From Candidatus Tenebribacter davisii (GTDB taxonomy: Bacteria > Cloacimonadota > Cloacimonadia > Cloacimonadales > TCS61), in NCBI GenBank assembly GCA_030765535.1, contig JAVCCH010000093.1, positions 1 through 34,907 on the forward strand: a DNA stretch of 34,907 nucleotides, in the 5' to 3' direction. Positions 1 to 8,016 of the stretch are shown piece after piece; the first letter of the stretch is position 1, and the number at the start of each line of letters is the position of its first letter. Under the pieces are notes generated by a model. It had not been told where the DNA came from. It did no database searches and saw only the letters and a list, made by a program, of their open reading frames with translations. Made by a program: the position numbers and the translations under genes.

Positions 1-2
1 AT

Positions 3-314
3 GCACCCGGAGCTTCTGATCCTGCCTTAGATAGAGCAGCGATTGATCCTTTGTTTACCTGTACTCAGATAATAAATGAAGCTGGTGATGATGATTATCC
101 CTATTATTGGACCAGTACATCTGCCCTATTTGAATCAGGTGGAGCATATTATTATGCCTGGTATGTAGCATTTGGGATGGCTGTAAATGCTGAAGGACAA
201 GATTTCCACGGTGCTGGAGCTGTACGCTTCGATACTAAAGTTGAAGACGGTCCTGCCGGTGAAGGTGGAGAACGTTATTACAACTATGTTCGTTTGGTTC
301 GAAATGTTAATTAG
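3..314 (+). CDS. C-terminal part of a DUF1566-type (Lcl C-terminal-like) exported protein, truncated by the window edge
   Basis: The reading frame is open from the first bases of the window with no stop, so this is the 3' end of a longer gene rather than a small gene starting at the TTG at 51. The visible part carries the pattern of the DUF1566/Lcl C-terminal fold: a YYWTSTS segment, then AWYVAFGMA about 25 residues later, and a final YNYVRLVRN. In this family such domains sit at the end of secreted or lipid-anchored proteins and are related to C-type-lectin/sulfatase-modifying-factor folds. Function is unknown. A strong rho-independent terminator follows 26 bases after the stop, so the gene ends its transcription unit. 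The family call rests on motif resemblance only. Confidence 0.6.
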   Translation, partial: APGASDPALDRAAIDPLFTCTQIINEAGDDDYPYYWTSTSALFESGGAYYYAWYVAFGMAVNAEGQDFHGAGAVRFDTKVEDGPAGEGGERYYNYVRLVRNVN

Positions 315-339
315 GTAAACTATATAAATTTTATCTCAA

Positions 340-382
340 ATCCCGGGAAAAATCATTTTTATTTTCCTCGGGATTTTTTTTT
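340..382 (+). terminator. Rho-independent terminator after the DUF1566-type gene
   Basis: A 12-bp stem (340-351 with 362-374, one bulged T at 368), built around ATCCCG and CGGGAT, closes a loop of about 10 bases and runs directly into nine T residues at 374-382. This separates the truncated first gene from the efflux operon. Confidence 0.85.
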
Positions 383-461
383 GAATAATCCTTCATGTTT
401 TTCGCAGACAATCTCTTCCATGATTGTCTTTAAAAACAAAAGGAAAATAAGTGAGGAAAAA

Positions 462-1694
462 ATGAAAAAGATATGGTTAATAATTTTCGTAATTGTTCTA
501 ATCGTTGGCGGAGCATTTTATTTAAATTCCAAGAAAAACGGCAATTCAGAAACTGGATATGAATTTACCGAAGTTACACGCGGTGATCTGGAAAATTTAG
601 TTTCCTGTACTGGAACTCTGGAAGCTGTGGGAGCTGTGGAAGTGGGAACTGAACTTTCAGGGACTGTGAGTAAGGTGTTTGCGGATTACAATGATGATGT
701 GAAAAAAAATCAAGTTCTGGCAATTCTGGATACTACTCAATTGGCGATCAATTTGCGTAGTTCCAAGGCTGATCTGATCAGAACAAAAGCTCAATATGAA
801 CTCAGTAAAAAAGAGTATGAAAACGATCTGAAATTACATGAGCAGGATTTTATTTCCGAACTGGAATTGGAGACTTCTAAAACAGCGATGAAAACAAATT
901 ATGCCAGTATGTTGAGTACAGAAGCTAATCTGGAGAAAGCAGAATTGAGTATTAATAAATATTCCATTATCCGCTCTCCCATTACCGGTAAAGTGATAGA
1001 CCGCAGCATTGAGGAAGGTCAAACAGTAGCTGCCAGTCTATCCTCTCCCACTTTGTTTTATATTGCCGAAGATTTGAAGAATATGGAAATATATGCTAAT
1101 GTTGATGAAAGCGATATCGGCATGATAAAAACCGGAATGCAAACGGTTTTCACCGTAGAAGCTTATCCTGATGATTCATTTGAAGGAGTGGTAAAACAGA
1201 TCCGTTTGCAGCCAGAAACCATCTCCAACGTGGTGAATTACACTGTTGTGGTAGAAACTTCTAACGATTCCGGTATGCTGCTGCCCGGTATGACCGCAAC
1301 TATCGATTTCATTATCGAGCAGAAAAAAGACGTTTTGCTGGTTTCCCGTTCTGCTCTCACATTCACTCCCGATGAAAGTACCTTGATGGAAATGATGCAG
1401 AAACGCAGAGCTGAAAGAGAAAAGAATTCTACTGAGGCAACTTCATCTCGACCAAAAATGGGACAAGGTATGAATCCACAAAAAATGGAAGATGCAACCA
1501 AACTCTGGTATATGGATGATGCCGGCGATCTGCATATGAGCATTGTAGAAACTGGTTCTACTGATGGTAGTAAAATTGAAATCGTGAGTGGAAAAGACAT
1601 TGAAGCTGGAATACAGGTAATCTCAAAACAAACCACAACCTCCAAATCATCCAGCAATAGTTCCAATAATATGCGCATGATGCGACCATTTTAG
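462..1694 (+). CDS. macA: MacA/HlyD-type periplasmic adaptor of an ABC tripartite efflux system
   Basis: Adaptor (membrane fusion) protein that links an inner-membrane MacB-type transporter to an outer-membrane channel. The ATG at 462 is chosen because GAGG lies about seven bases upstream and the protein then begins with MKK plus a hydrophobic stretch (about residues 4-19), a signal anchor. An upstream in-frame TTG at 381 lies in the preceding terminator. Order of parts: anchor, N-terminal barrel-sandwich half (GTLEAVGAVEVG), an alpha-helical hairpin (about residues 100-165), the second biotinyl-lipoyl half (SIIRSPITGKVIDRSIEEG), then beta-barrel and membrane-proximal domains. Odd points are a Lys/Met/Gln-rich charged insertion near residues 315-350 and a Ser/Asn-rich tail ending in MRMMRPF. 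It lies 8 bases from the ATPase gene. No TolC-type channel is in the window. Substrate cannot be predicted. Confidence 0.85.
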   Translation: MKKIWLIIFVIVLIVGGAFYLNSKKNGNSETGYEFTEVTRGDLENLVSCTGTLEAVGAVEVGTELSGTVSKVFADYNDDVKKNQVLAILDTTQLAINLRSSKADLIRTKAQYELSKKEYENDLKLHEQDFISELELETSKTAMKTNYASMLSTEANLEKAELSINKYSIIRSPITGKVIDRSIEEGQTVAASLSSPTLFYIAEDLKNMEIYANVDESDIGMIKTGMQTVFTVEAYPDDSFEGVVKQIRLQPETISNVVNYTVVVETSNDSGMLLPGMTATIDFIIEQKKDVLLVSRSALTFTPDESTLMEMMQKRRAEREKNSTEATSSRPKMGQGMNPQKMEDATKLWYMDDAGDLHMSIVETGSTDGSKIEIVSGKDIEAGIQVISKQTTTSKSSSNSSNNMRMMRPF

Positions 1695-1702
1695 GATGAT
1701 TC

Positions 1703-2437
1703 ATGAAACCTGTAATTGAGATGAATAAAATCGTAAAAAACTACGCGATGGGCGATGTGGTTGTACGTGCTCTACGCGGTGTTGATGTGATCATAAACGA
1801 AAGTGACTTTGTGGCTATCATGGGAGCTTCCGGCTCAGGAAAATCAACTCTCATGAACATCATCGGTTGTTTAGATGATGCCACTGAAGGAAATTATCAG
1901 TTGGATGGAAGCAATACCAATTCTTTAAATAAAGATCAATATGCCGACATACGCAACCAGAAAATTGGTTTTGTTTTTCAGGGATTTAATCTGCTTCCCC
2001 GCACCACAGCCCTAGAAAATGTAGAGCTTCCACTTCTATATGATCGCAAGGAACGCATTAAAAATCCACGCCAGCAAGCCATCAAAGCACTAGAGTCTGT
2101 GGGGTTGGCAGATAGAATGGATCACGTTCCCAACCAGCTTTCAGGTGGACAACAGCAAAGGGTAGCTATTGCCAGAGCATTAGTCAATGATCCCGCTATA
2201 ATTCTGGCAGATGAACCGACCGGGAATCTGGATTCCAAGACTTCGGTGGAAGTAATGTCTGTTTTTCAAGAATTGAACGAACAGGGAAAAACGATAATCC
2301 TGGTAACTCATGAAAATGATATTGCCCAATATGCCAAACGCACCATTGTGCTGCGGGATGGACATGTAATCCAAGATGATAAAGTAGAACAACAGCAATC
2401 TGCAAAAAAAGTGCTGGCGAACTGGATTGAGGAGTAG
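1703..2437 (+). CDS. macB: MacB/LolD-type ABC transporter ATP-binding protein
   Basis: Cytoplasmic ATPase that powers the adjacent FtsX-like permease; in classical MacB both halves are one polypeptide, here they are separate. It shows Walker [10 protein letters not shown] (about residues 41-49), the Q-loop [10 protein letters not shown], the signature LSGGQQQR, Walker [14 protein letters not shown] and the H-loop VTHE, all in canonical spacing. The length of 244 residues is normal for the LolD/MacB/FtsE family. The gene starts 8 bases after the adaptor stop and ends 3 bases before the permease ATG, so the three are one operon. The symbol is used in the broad family sense; substrate specificity (macrolide, lipoprotein, peptide or heme) is not determined. 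Confidence 0.88.
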   Translation: MKPVIEMNKIVKNYAMGDVVVRALRGVDVIINESDFVAIMGASGSGKSTLMNIIGCLDDATEGNYQLDGSNTNSLNKDQYADIRNQKIGFVFQGFNLLPRTTALENVELPLLYDRKERIKNPRQQAIKALESVGLADRMDHVPNQLSGGQQQRVAIARALVNDPAIILADEPTGNLDSKTSVEVMSVFQELNEQGKTIILVTHENDIAQYAKRTIVLRDGHVIQDDKVEQQQSAKKVLANWIEE

Positions 2438-2440
2438 ATA

Positions 2441-3658
2441 ATGAAGTGGAATAGAATACAAAAAATAGCTCTGCAAAGTATCATGAAAAACAAAATGCGC
2501 AGCATTCTAACCTCTCTTGGAATCATCATTGGAGTCTGCTCTGTAATCGTGATGGTAGCCGTAGGACAGGGCTCACAAGCTCAGATAGAAAAGCAGATCA
2601 ATTCCCTGGGAACGAATCTTCTGATGGTATTTCCCGGTAGCAGTAATCAAGGTGGAGTTCATCAAGGAGCCGGCAGCATGAACAAAATGAAACTATCAGA
2701 TTGCGAAGCTATATTGGAAGAAGCTGTACATGTGAAATATGTATCTGCCAGCGTTCGAGCTGGAGGTCAGATCATCGGTGGAACAGGTAATTGGAATAGT
2801 TCAGTAGAAGGTGTCTCAGAGCAATTTTTAGACATCAGAGATTGGGATCTAGCAAGCGGTGAATTCTTTACTGTTAAAGATGTGAAATACAAAAAGAAAG
2901 TTGCTGTTCTGGGAAAAACCGTGGCAGATGAACTCTTTCCTGATATGGAAGCAATTGGTGAAAAAATTCGTATCAATAATACTCCCTTTACTGTTATTGG
3001 AGTTTTGGAAGAGAAAGGGCAAACGGGCATGGGGAACGATCAGGATGATACTATCCTTGCACCTGCAACAACTGTTCTCACCAGGCTAAAAGGCAAAGAT
3101 AAAATTAACATGATCTACGTAAGTGCCAATTCACTGGAAGAAATAGATGCAGCCCAGGCAGAAGTGGAAGAGATCATGCGCAGGGAACATGACATCGACT
3201 ATGGCGATGATGATGATTTCCAGATTCGTAGTCAAACCGAGATCACGGAGATGGCTTCTGAAACCTCTGAGACTCTAACACTGCTTTTGGCTGCAATAGC
3301 CGGAGTTTCTCTCATTGTGGGTGGGATTGGCATCATGAATATCATGCTGGTTTCGGTTACAGAAAGAACCCGTGAAATCGGGATTCGCCTTTCAATCGGT
3401 GCACGTAGTCATGATGTACTCACCCAGTTTCTGGCTGAATCAATCACTCTCAGTTTCATTGGAGGTGTCATCGGGATTCTGCTGGCTATTGGAATTTCGT
3501 TGTTTATGAATAACTTCACGGAAATTTACACAGTTATCAATCCAACTATTGTATTTCTTTCCATGGCATTCAGCGCTGCAGTGGGAATTTTCTTTGGTTA
3601 TTATCCAGCCAGGAAAGCTGCTAATTTAAATCCAATAGATGCGCTGAGATATGAATAA
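2441..3658 (+). CDS. macB: MacB-type ABC transporter permease (MacB periplasmic core plus FtsX domain)
   Basis: Integral membrane partner of the preceding ATPase. The N-terminal segment (about residues 20-45, SILTSLGIIIGVCSVIVMVAVGQG) is the typical first helix of MacB proteins. It is followed by a MacB_PCD-like periplasmic domain to about residue 270, then three C-terminal helices of the FtsX domain with the conserved MLVSVTERTREIGIR and ending in NPIDALRYE, the usual family terminus. Length 405 is normal. The protein acts as a mechanotransmission unit with the adaptor and an outer-membrane exit duct encoded elsewhere. A strong terminator starts 27 bases after the stop. Confidence 0.88.
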   Translation: MKWNRIQKIALQSIMKNKMRSILTSLGIIIGVCSVIVMVAVGQGSQAQIEKQINSLGTNLLMVFPGSSNQGGVHQGAGSMNKMKLSDCEAILEEAVHVKYVSASVRAGGQIIGGTGNWNSSVEGVSEQFLDIRDWDLASGEFFTVKDVKYKKKVAVLGKTVADELFPDMEAIGEKIRINNTPFTVIGVLEEKGQTGMGNDQDDTILAPATTVLTRLKGKDKINMIYVSANSLEEIDAAQAEVEEIMRREHDIDYGDDDDFQIRSQTEITEMASETSETLTLLLAAIAGVSLIVGGIGIMNIMLVSVTERTREIGIRLSIGARSHDVLTQFLAESITLSFIGGVIGILLAIGISLFMNNFTEIYTVINPTIVFLSMAFSAAVGIFFGYYPARKAANLNPIDALRYE

Positions 3659-3685
3659 TTAGTCTCCCTGCAACTCGCAGATAGG

Positions 3686-3727
3686 AACCCCATTTCAGAA
3701 GTTTTGGAATGGGGTTTTATGTTTTTT
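3686..3727 (+). terminator. Rho-independent terminator of the macA-macB operon
   Basis: An 11-bp stem with arms AACCCCATTTC and GGAATGGGGTT (one T-G pair) around a 9-base loop, followed by a T-rich run through 3727. It isolates the efflux operon from the next gene. Confidence 0.85.
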
Positions 3728-3783
3728 CTTGCTAATTATTTTCTCAAAACTGAAATGGATTTGCATAAATTCAGGAGAGGTAT

Positions 3784-5460
3784 ATGGATTTAAAAAAACT
3801 TGTTATTTCATTAATTTCTCAAACTAATGAAAATGAATGGATTGAATACAAAGTAAATAACTATAACCCTCAGCTTATTGGCGAATACTTATCAGCTTTA
3901 AGTAATTCAGCTTGTTTAAATTTTGAACCATTTGGATATCTAATTTTTGGTGTGAAAGATAAAACTAATAAAATAGTTGGTACAAGGTTTAATCCCACGA
4001 ATGCAAAAGGAAAAGGAAGCGAATCATTAGAACCATGGCTTAGAAGATTATTAAACCCAAGAATAAACTTTAAAATTTCTGAATTATGGATTGAAGAACA
4101 TAAACTAGTTGTATTTCAAATAGATGCTGCACCGGATCAACCTGTAAAATTTAAGGGAACGGCCTATATTCGCATCGGTGAGCATAAACATAAACTTTCG
4201 GAACATCCTGCTTTGGAAAAGAAAATTTGGAATAATGCAAATCTCAAAAAAGATTGGAGTGCTCAGATTGCCGAAGGAGCTTACCTTGAACATCTTGATG
4301 ATGATGCTATAGAAAAGGCAAAAAAAGAATTTAAAACAAAACACAAGCAAAGTAATTTCTATTTAGAAATTGATGGCTGGAACGATCTTACTTTTCTTAA
4401 TAAAGCTAAATTAGCCATAAATGGTAAGCTAACTTTTGCAGCAATTATCTTATTAGGAAAACAGGAATCAACTCATTTCATAAATCCTGCAGTTGCTAGA
4501 ATTTCTTGGATTCTAAAAGACAAAAATGGAATAGAACTCGATTATTTTCACTTTGATCCACCCTTTTTATTAAATGTAGATAAATTGTTTAACAAGATTA
4601 GAAACCTGACAATTCGTGAATTACCGGACGGTACTCTTTTCCCAATCGAGATTGATCAATATGACAATTGGGTGATGAGAGAAGCTTTGCACAATTGTAT
4701 TGCTCACCAAGACTACAGGATGCAAAATAGAATTACGATTTTAGAGAATCCAGATGATTTGGTTTTCGTAAATTCGGGATCCTTTCTTCCTGGGAGCATT
4801 GAGAATGTGTTGGAACAAAATGCTCCTCATTCTATATATCCCAATAAACAGCTTACAGAAGCAATGGTTAACCTTAATATGATTGACATTATTGGAAGTG
4901 GAATAAGACGTATGTTTATTTCTCAAAGAAATAGGTTTATGCCGCTACCTGGATATGACCTTTCAATTGAAAACAAGGTTCGAGTGAAATTAATTGGAAA
5001 GGTGTTGGATGGAGAATATACGAAAGCTTTAATAAAAAATACTGAACTAACTCTAGCCGAAACAATTTTGTTGGATAAAGTACAGAAAAGACACAAAATC
5101 TCTCAAGAAGCTCATCAATTGCTTAAGAAAAAAAAATTAGTGGAAGGAAGATATCCTAATATCTTTGTGTCTTCAGAAGTTGCCCAAAAAACAGATAGAA
5201 AAGTTGAATATCAAAAATATAAGGCATTTAATACTGGATATTATAAAGATATGATTTTAGCATTTATTAAACGTAATCATTCAGCTTCACCGGAAGAATT
5301 GAATCAGTTAATATTAGGTAAATTACCAGATAATCTTAGTGTAACTCAGAAAAAGAATAGATTAAGAAATATCATGTATGATATGTCGCATAGGGATCAA
5401 ACAATTAAAAATAATGGTAAAAGAGGTAACCATACTAAATGGTACATTAAATTAGATTAA
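3784..5460 (+). CDS. AlbA_2/Schlafen-like and HATPase_c_4 domain protein (RecG-like putative transcriptional regulator family)
   Basis: Cytoplasmic protein of the widespread AlbA_2-HATPase_c_4 family, whose biochemical role is poorly defined and which is often found near accessory or defence genes. The N-terminal AlbA_2/Schlafen-type domain (about residues 15-135) starts with EWIEYK at residues 18-23 and includes GYLIFGVKD. The ATPase-like part shows REALHNCIAHQDYR near residue 300 and ENPDDLVFVNSGSF, typical of HATPase_c_4. The remainder (about 410-558) is Lys-rich and probably winged-helix. The start has AGGAGAGG 5-7 bases upstream. The gene stands alone: the efflux terminator precedes it and 136 non-coding bases follow. 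Codons are more A/T-rich than in the efflux genes, suggesting acquisition. A run of nine A residues at 5128-5136 encodes a Lys stretch and could be slippage-prone. Function beyond the family is unknown. Confidence 0.8.
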   Translation: MDLKKLVISLISQTNENEWIEYKVNNYNPQLIGEYLSALSNSACLNFEPFGYLIFGVKDKTNKIVGTRFNPTNAKGKGSESLEPWLRRLLNPRINFKISELWIEEHKLVVFQIDAAPDQPVKFKGTAYIRIGEHKHKLSEHPALEKKIWNNANLKKDWSAQIAEGAYLEHLDDDAIEKAKKEFKTKHKQSNFYLEIDGWNDLTFLNKAKLAINGKLTFAAIILLGKQESTHFINPAVARISWILKDKNGIELDYFHFDPPFLLNVDKLFNKIRNLTIRELPDGTLFPIEIDQYDNWVMREALHNCIAHQDYRMQNRITILENPDDLVFVNSGSFLPGSIENVLEQNAPHSIYPNKQLTEAMVNLNMIDIIGSGIRRMFISQRNRFMPLPGYDLSIENKVRVKLIGKVLDGEYTKALIKNTELTLAETILLDKVQKRHKISQEAHQLLKKKKLVEGRYPNIFVSSEVAQKTDRKVEYQKYKAFNTGYYKDMILAFIKRNHSASPEELNQLILGKLPDNLSVTQKKNRLRNIMYDMSHRDQTIKNNGKRGNHTKWYIKLD

Positions 5461-5481
5461 GTTAGATTGTGTTTTGTAACA

Positions 5482-5503
5482 TTTCAAAGTGAAACGTTTC
5501 AAA
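5482..5503. promoter_or_regulatory. LacI-family-type operator candidate (perfect 12-bp palindrome) upstream of the RNase operon
   Basis: TGAAACGTTTCA at 5490-5501 is a perfect palindrome with a central CG, the architecture of LacI/GalR-family operators such as the Cra/FruR site. The flanks contain TTTCAAA twice (5482-5488 and 5497-5503), 15 bases apart. It lies about 95 bases before the ATG at 5597. No LacI-family gene is in the window, so the regulator is unknown. Confidence 0.4.
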
Positions 5504-5596
5504 TATCAACTAGTTAGCTTCTTAAAATTAGATTGAGAATTCATTGTTTAGCTTAAGAGTACCTGCTAAAAAATAGAAATATTGAGGTAAAAAAAT

Positions 5597-6988
5597 ATGC
5601 CAAAACTAACATTTCTCGGAGCAACAGGAACCGTTACCGGTTCACGTTTTCATTTAGAAATTGAAGGAAAAAATCTACTGATCGACTGTGGAATGTTTCA
5701 AGGTCCAAAACAGATCCGTTTAAAAAACTGGGAAGTATTTCCTGTTCCACCTTCTACATTTGACTATATTCTACTCACTCATGCCCACATCGATCACAGC
5801 GGTTATATACCAAAATTCGTACGGGAAGGCTTTAATGGAAAGATCATTTGCACTCATGCTACTGCTGAATTGTGTAAAGTAATGTTGAAAGACAGTGCCC
5901 ATATCCAGGAAGAAGATGCCAAATGGGCTAACAAAAAAGGTTTCTCAAAACATTCTCCCGCTCTTCCACTTTACACCAAAGCAGATGCAGAAAAAGCGAT
6001 CACTCTTTTCCATCCTGTTCATTATGGGGATTTCTTCAAACTCTCAGAAACAACTCGAATCAAGTTCCATGATTCCGGTCATATCCTTGGTTCCGCTCTT
6101 ATTGACATCAAGACCAAAACTGTGGAAACGTCTCGCAAAATTTTATTCAGCGGTGATCTGGGACGTCCTGAAATCCCGGTGTTAAACGAACCAGATCAAG
6201 TTTATAATGTAGATTATTTAATTTTAGAATCAACTTACGGACAGCGTTTACACGAATCTTCTGATCCAATTTCTGATCTTGTTGAAGTAATAAACAGGAG
6301 TATGAAAAGAGGTGGTTCACTGGTAATTCCTGCCTTCAGTGTTGGTAGAACTCAAACATTACTTTACCTTTTGCGACTACTGGAAGAAGAGGGTAAGATC
6401 CCATCCTATCCTATTTTTGTTGATTCCCCCATGGCAATTAATGCACTTGATATTTTTAAAGATCACATAAAAGATTTTGATCTTTATGCACGAATGCAAA
6501 AGATGCAGGGTAAAAATATTTTTCACCCAAAAGACCTGCATATTTGCCGAACGCGAGAAAATTCAATGAGTATAAATGAACATCGAAAAGGCTGCATAAT
6601 CATATCCGCCAGTGGTATGGTAACTGGTGGCAGGATCCTGCATCATTTAGCACAGCGGTTACCTGATCCTAAAAACACTGTTCTACTTATGGGATATCAA
6701 GCAGAAGGGACACGAGGTAGAACAATAATGGAGAAAAAAGAATCAGTGAAAATACATGGCAAACAGATTCCAATAAATGCTCAGATTGAAATGATCGACG
6801 GTTTTTCCGGGCATGCTGATTATAACGAAATGCTGGCCTGGCTGATGCCTTTCAACAAGAGACCAAAACAGGTATTTATGGTTCACGGTGAAGAAGAAGC
6901 AAGCAGATCAATGGCTGAGAAAATAAATAAAACATATGGCTGGAAAGTCACAGTTCCAAAATTTGGCGATAGTTTTGAATTGATATAA
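5597..6988 (+). CDS. Beta-CASP metallo-beta-lactamase fold RNase (CPSF73/Ysh1-like)
   Basis: Probable zinc-dependent ribonuclease of the beta-CASP branch of the metallo-beta-lactamase superfamily, which in bacteria processes or degrades RNA. The metal site is intact: THAHIDHSGYIP with the HxHxDH box at residues 62-67, the later DSGHILGS histidine and the SGDLGRPE aspartate. The beta-CASP part carries VIPAFSVGRTQ, SASGMVTGGRI and the C-terminal SGHADYNEM and VHGEEEA motifs. The length of 463 residues is typical for bacterial CPSF73-type proteins. The start has GAGG 9-11 bases upstream. It heads an operon with yhbY beginning 14 bases after its stop, consistent with a role on RNA. The exact substrate cannot be told from sequence. 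Confidence 0.85.
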   Translation: MPKLTFLGATGTVTGSRFHLEIEGKNLLIDCGMFQGPKQIRLKNWEVFPVPPSTFDYILLTHAHIDHSGYIPKFVREGFNGKIICTHATAELCKVMLKDSAHIQEEDAKWANKKGFSKHSPALPLYTKADAEKAITLFHPVHYGDFFKLSETTRIKFHDSGHILGSALIDIKTKTVETSRKILFSGDLGRPEIPVLNEPDQVYNVDYLILESTYGQRLHESSDPISDLVEVINRSMKRGGSLVIPAFSVGRTQTLLYLLRLLEEEGKIPSYPIFVDSPMAINALDIFKDHIKDFDLYARMQKMQGKNIFHPKDLHICRTRENSMSINEHRKGCIIISASGMVTGGRILHHLAQRLPDPKNTVLLMGYQAEGTRGRTIMEKKESVKIHGKQIPINAQIEMIDGFSGHADYNEMLAWLMPFNKRPKQVFMVHGEEEASRSMAEKINKTYGWKVTVPKFGDSFELI

Positions 6989-7002
6989 AAATGGAGAATA
7001 AT

Positions 7003-7299
7003 ATGGAATTAACGAATAAGCAAAAAGCAAAATTGAAAGCGATTGCCCAGCATTTGGATGCAATCGTAAAGATTGGTAATAAAGGTGTAACTAAAGCTGT
7101 GATCAGCAGCATGAATGAAGCACTTATAACAAAAGAACTTGTTAAGTTTTCAGTCGCAAATTCAGATAGAAAAGTGAGAAAAGAGATGATGATCGAACTT
7201 GCGGAAGCAACAGATGCAATCCTGGTAAATATCATTGGCAAAACAGGATTACTATTTAAAGTAAGTCCTGATAATCCCGTAATTTCAGAAAAATTATAA
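7003..7299 (+). CDS. yhbY: YhbY-family RNA-binding protein (CRM domain)
   Basis: Small ribosome-assembly-associated protein with a single CRM domain; family members bind pre-50S particles. The start at 7003 is preferred over the ATG at 6991 because GGAG (6993-6996) is spaced six bases from 7003, giving 98 residues, the usual family length. The family pattern is visible: LTNKQKAKLKAIAQHLDAIVKIG, the GNKGVT loop corresponding to the conserved GxxG element, ALITKELVKFSV, and the terminal AILVNIIGKTGLLFK. It lies 14 bases after the RNase gene and just before the DUF2161 gene, so probably all are co-transcribed. Linkage with a beta-CASP nuclease supports a role in ribosomal RNA maturation, which is inferred. 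Confidence 0.9.
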   Translation: MELTNKQKAKLKAIAQHLDAIVKIGNKGVTKAVISSMNEALITKELVKFSVANSDRKVRKEMMIELAEATDAILVNIIGKTGLLFKVSPDNPVISEKL

Positions 7300-7308
7300 A
7301 ATTTATCA

Positions 7309-8016
7309 ATGAAGGAATCAGATCTATTTGCACCTTTAAAAAACTATCTGGAATCAAATGGTTATAAGGTAAGAGCTGAAGTTAGAAACTGTGATATCAC
7401 TGCTACAAAAGGTGATGAACTAATAATTATTGAACTAAAATTAAGTGCAAATTTACAGCTTCTAATCCAGGCAGCAGACAGACAATATATCACAGATTCT
7501 GTTTATGTAGCAATCCCTAAACCAGCCAAAAGGACAAATAAACGCTGGAAAGGCATTTTACACATTCTTAAACGGTTGGAATTGGGACTAATTTATGTTG
7601 ATATTGACAATCTCATAAATCCGGTTGAAATCGTTTTTCATCCGATAGAATTCCAAAGAAGAAAATTCAAACACCGAAAAAAAGCAATTATCAAAGAAGT
7701 TGAAAATCGCTCTCAGAATTTAAATGTGGGTGGTTCTAATAAAAAGAAGATCATTACCGCCTATAAAGAAAATATGATCCAAATTGCAGTTTATCTGAAC
7801 AAACTCGGTGCTACATCTCCAAAGATATTAAGAGAATATAATTCCGGCGAAAAAACTCTTTCCATTTTATATAGTAATTTCTATGGTTGGTTTCAAAGAG
7901 TTGATCGAGGAATTTATGATATTACCATGAAAGGAAAAAATGAATTGAAGAAATTCCCGGGTTTAATAAAAAAATATGAAAAATATTTGAAAGATATTAG
8001 GGATAATAATGAGTAA
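7309..8016 (+). CDS. DUF2161-family protein, putative PD-(D/E)XK phosphodiesterase
   Basis: Conserved protein with an N-terminal PD-(D/E)XK-nuclease-like core. The likely catalytic residues are Asp29 (in RNCDITA) and Glu42-x-Lys44 (in IIIELK), separated as expected for this fold, and a following Gln-containing helix ([12 protein letters not shown]). The substrate is unknown. The C-terminal half (about 150-235) looks like a small winged-helix domain (SPKILREY, then [15 protein letters not shown], then MKGK). The length of 235 residues matches DUF2161 proteins. The gene has no clear Shine-Dalgarno; its start follows the yhbY stop by 9 bases, and its 3' end overlaps glpK by 8 bases, indicating translational coupling. 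The family name rests on motif and overall resemblance. Confidence 0.7.
   Translation: MKESDLFAPLKNYLESNGYKVRAEVRNCDITATKGDELIIIELKLSANLQLLIQAADRQYITDSVYVAIPKPAKRTNKRWKGILHILKRLELGLIYVDIDNLINPVEIVFHPIEFQRRKFKHRKKAIIKEVENRSQNLNVGGSNKKKIITAYKENMIQIAVYLNKLGATSPKILREYNSGEKTLSILYSNFYGWFQRVDRGIYDITMKGKNELKKFPGLIKKYEKYLKDIRDNNE

Noticed and set aside
381-461. TTG start that would lengthen the MacA-like protein by 27 residues
   Set aside because: It begins in the T-run of the preceding terminator, has no ribosome site, and would put a non-signal sequence before the membrane anchor.
1238-1678. 146-codon open frame antisense to the adaptor gene
   Set aside because: No ribosome site, no recognisable domain, and fully inside a convincing gene; judged a shadow frame.
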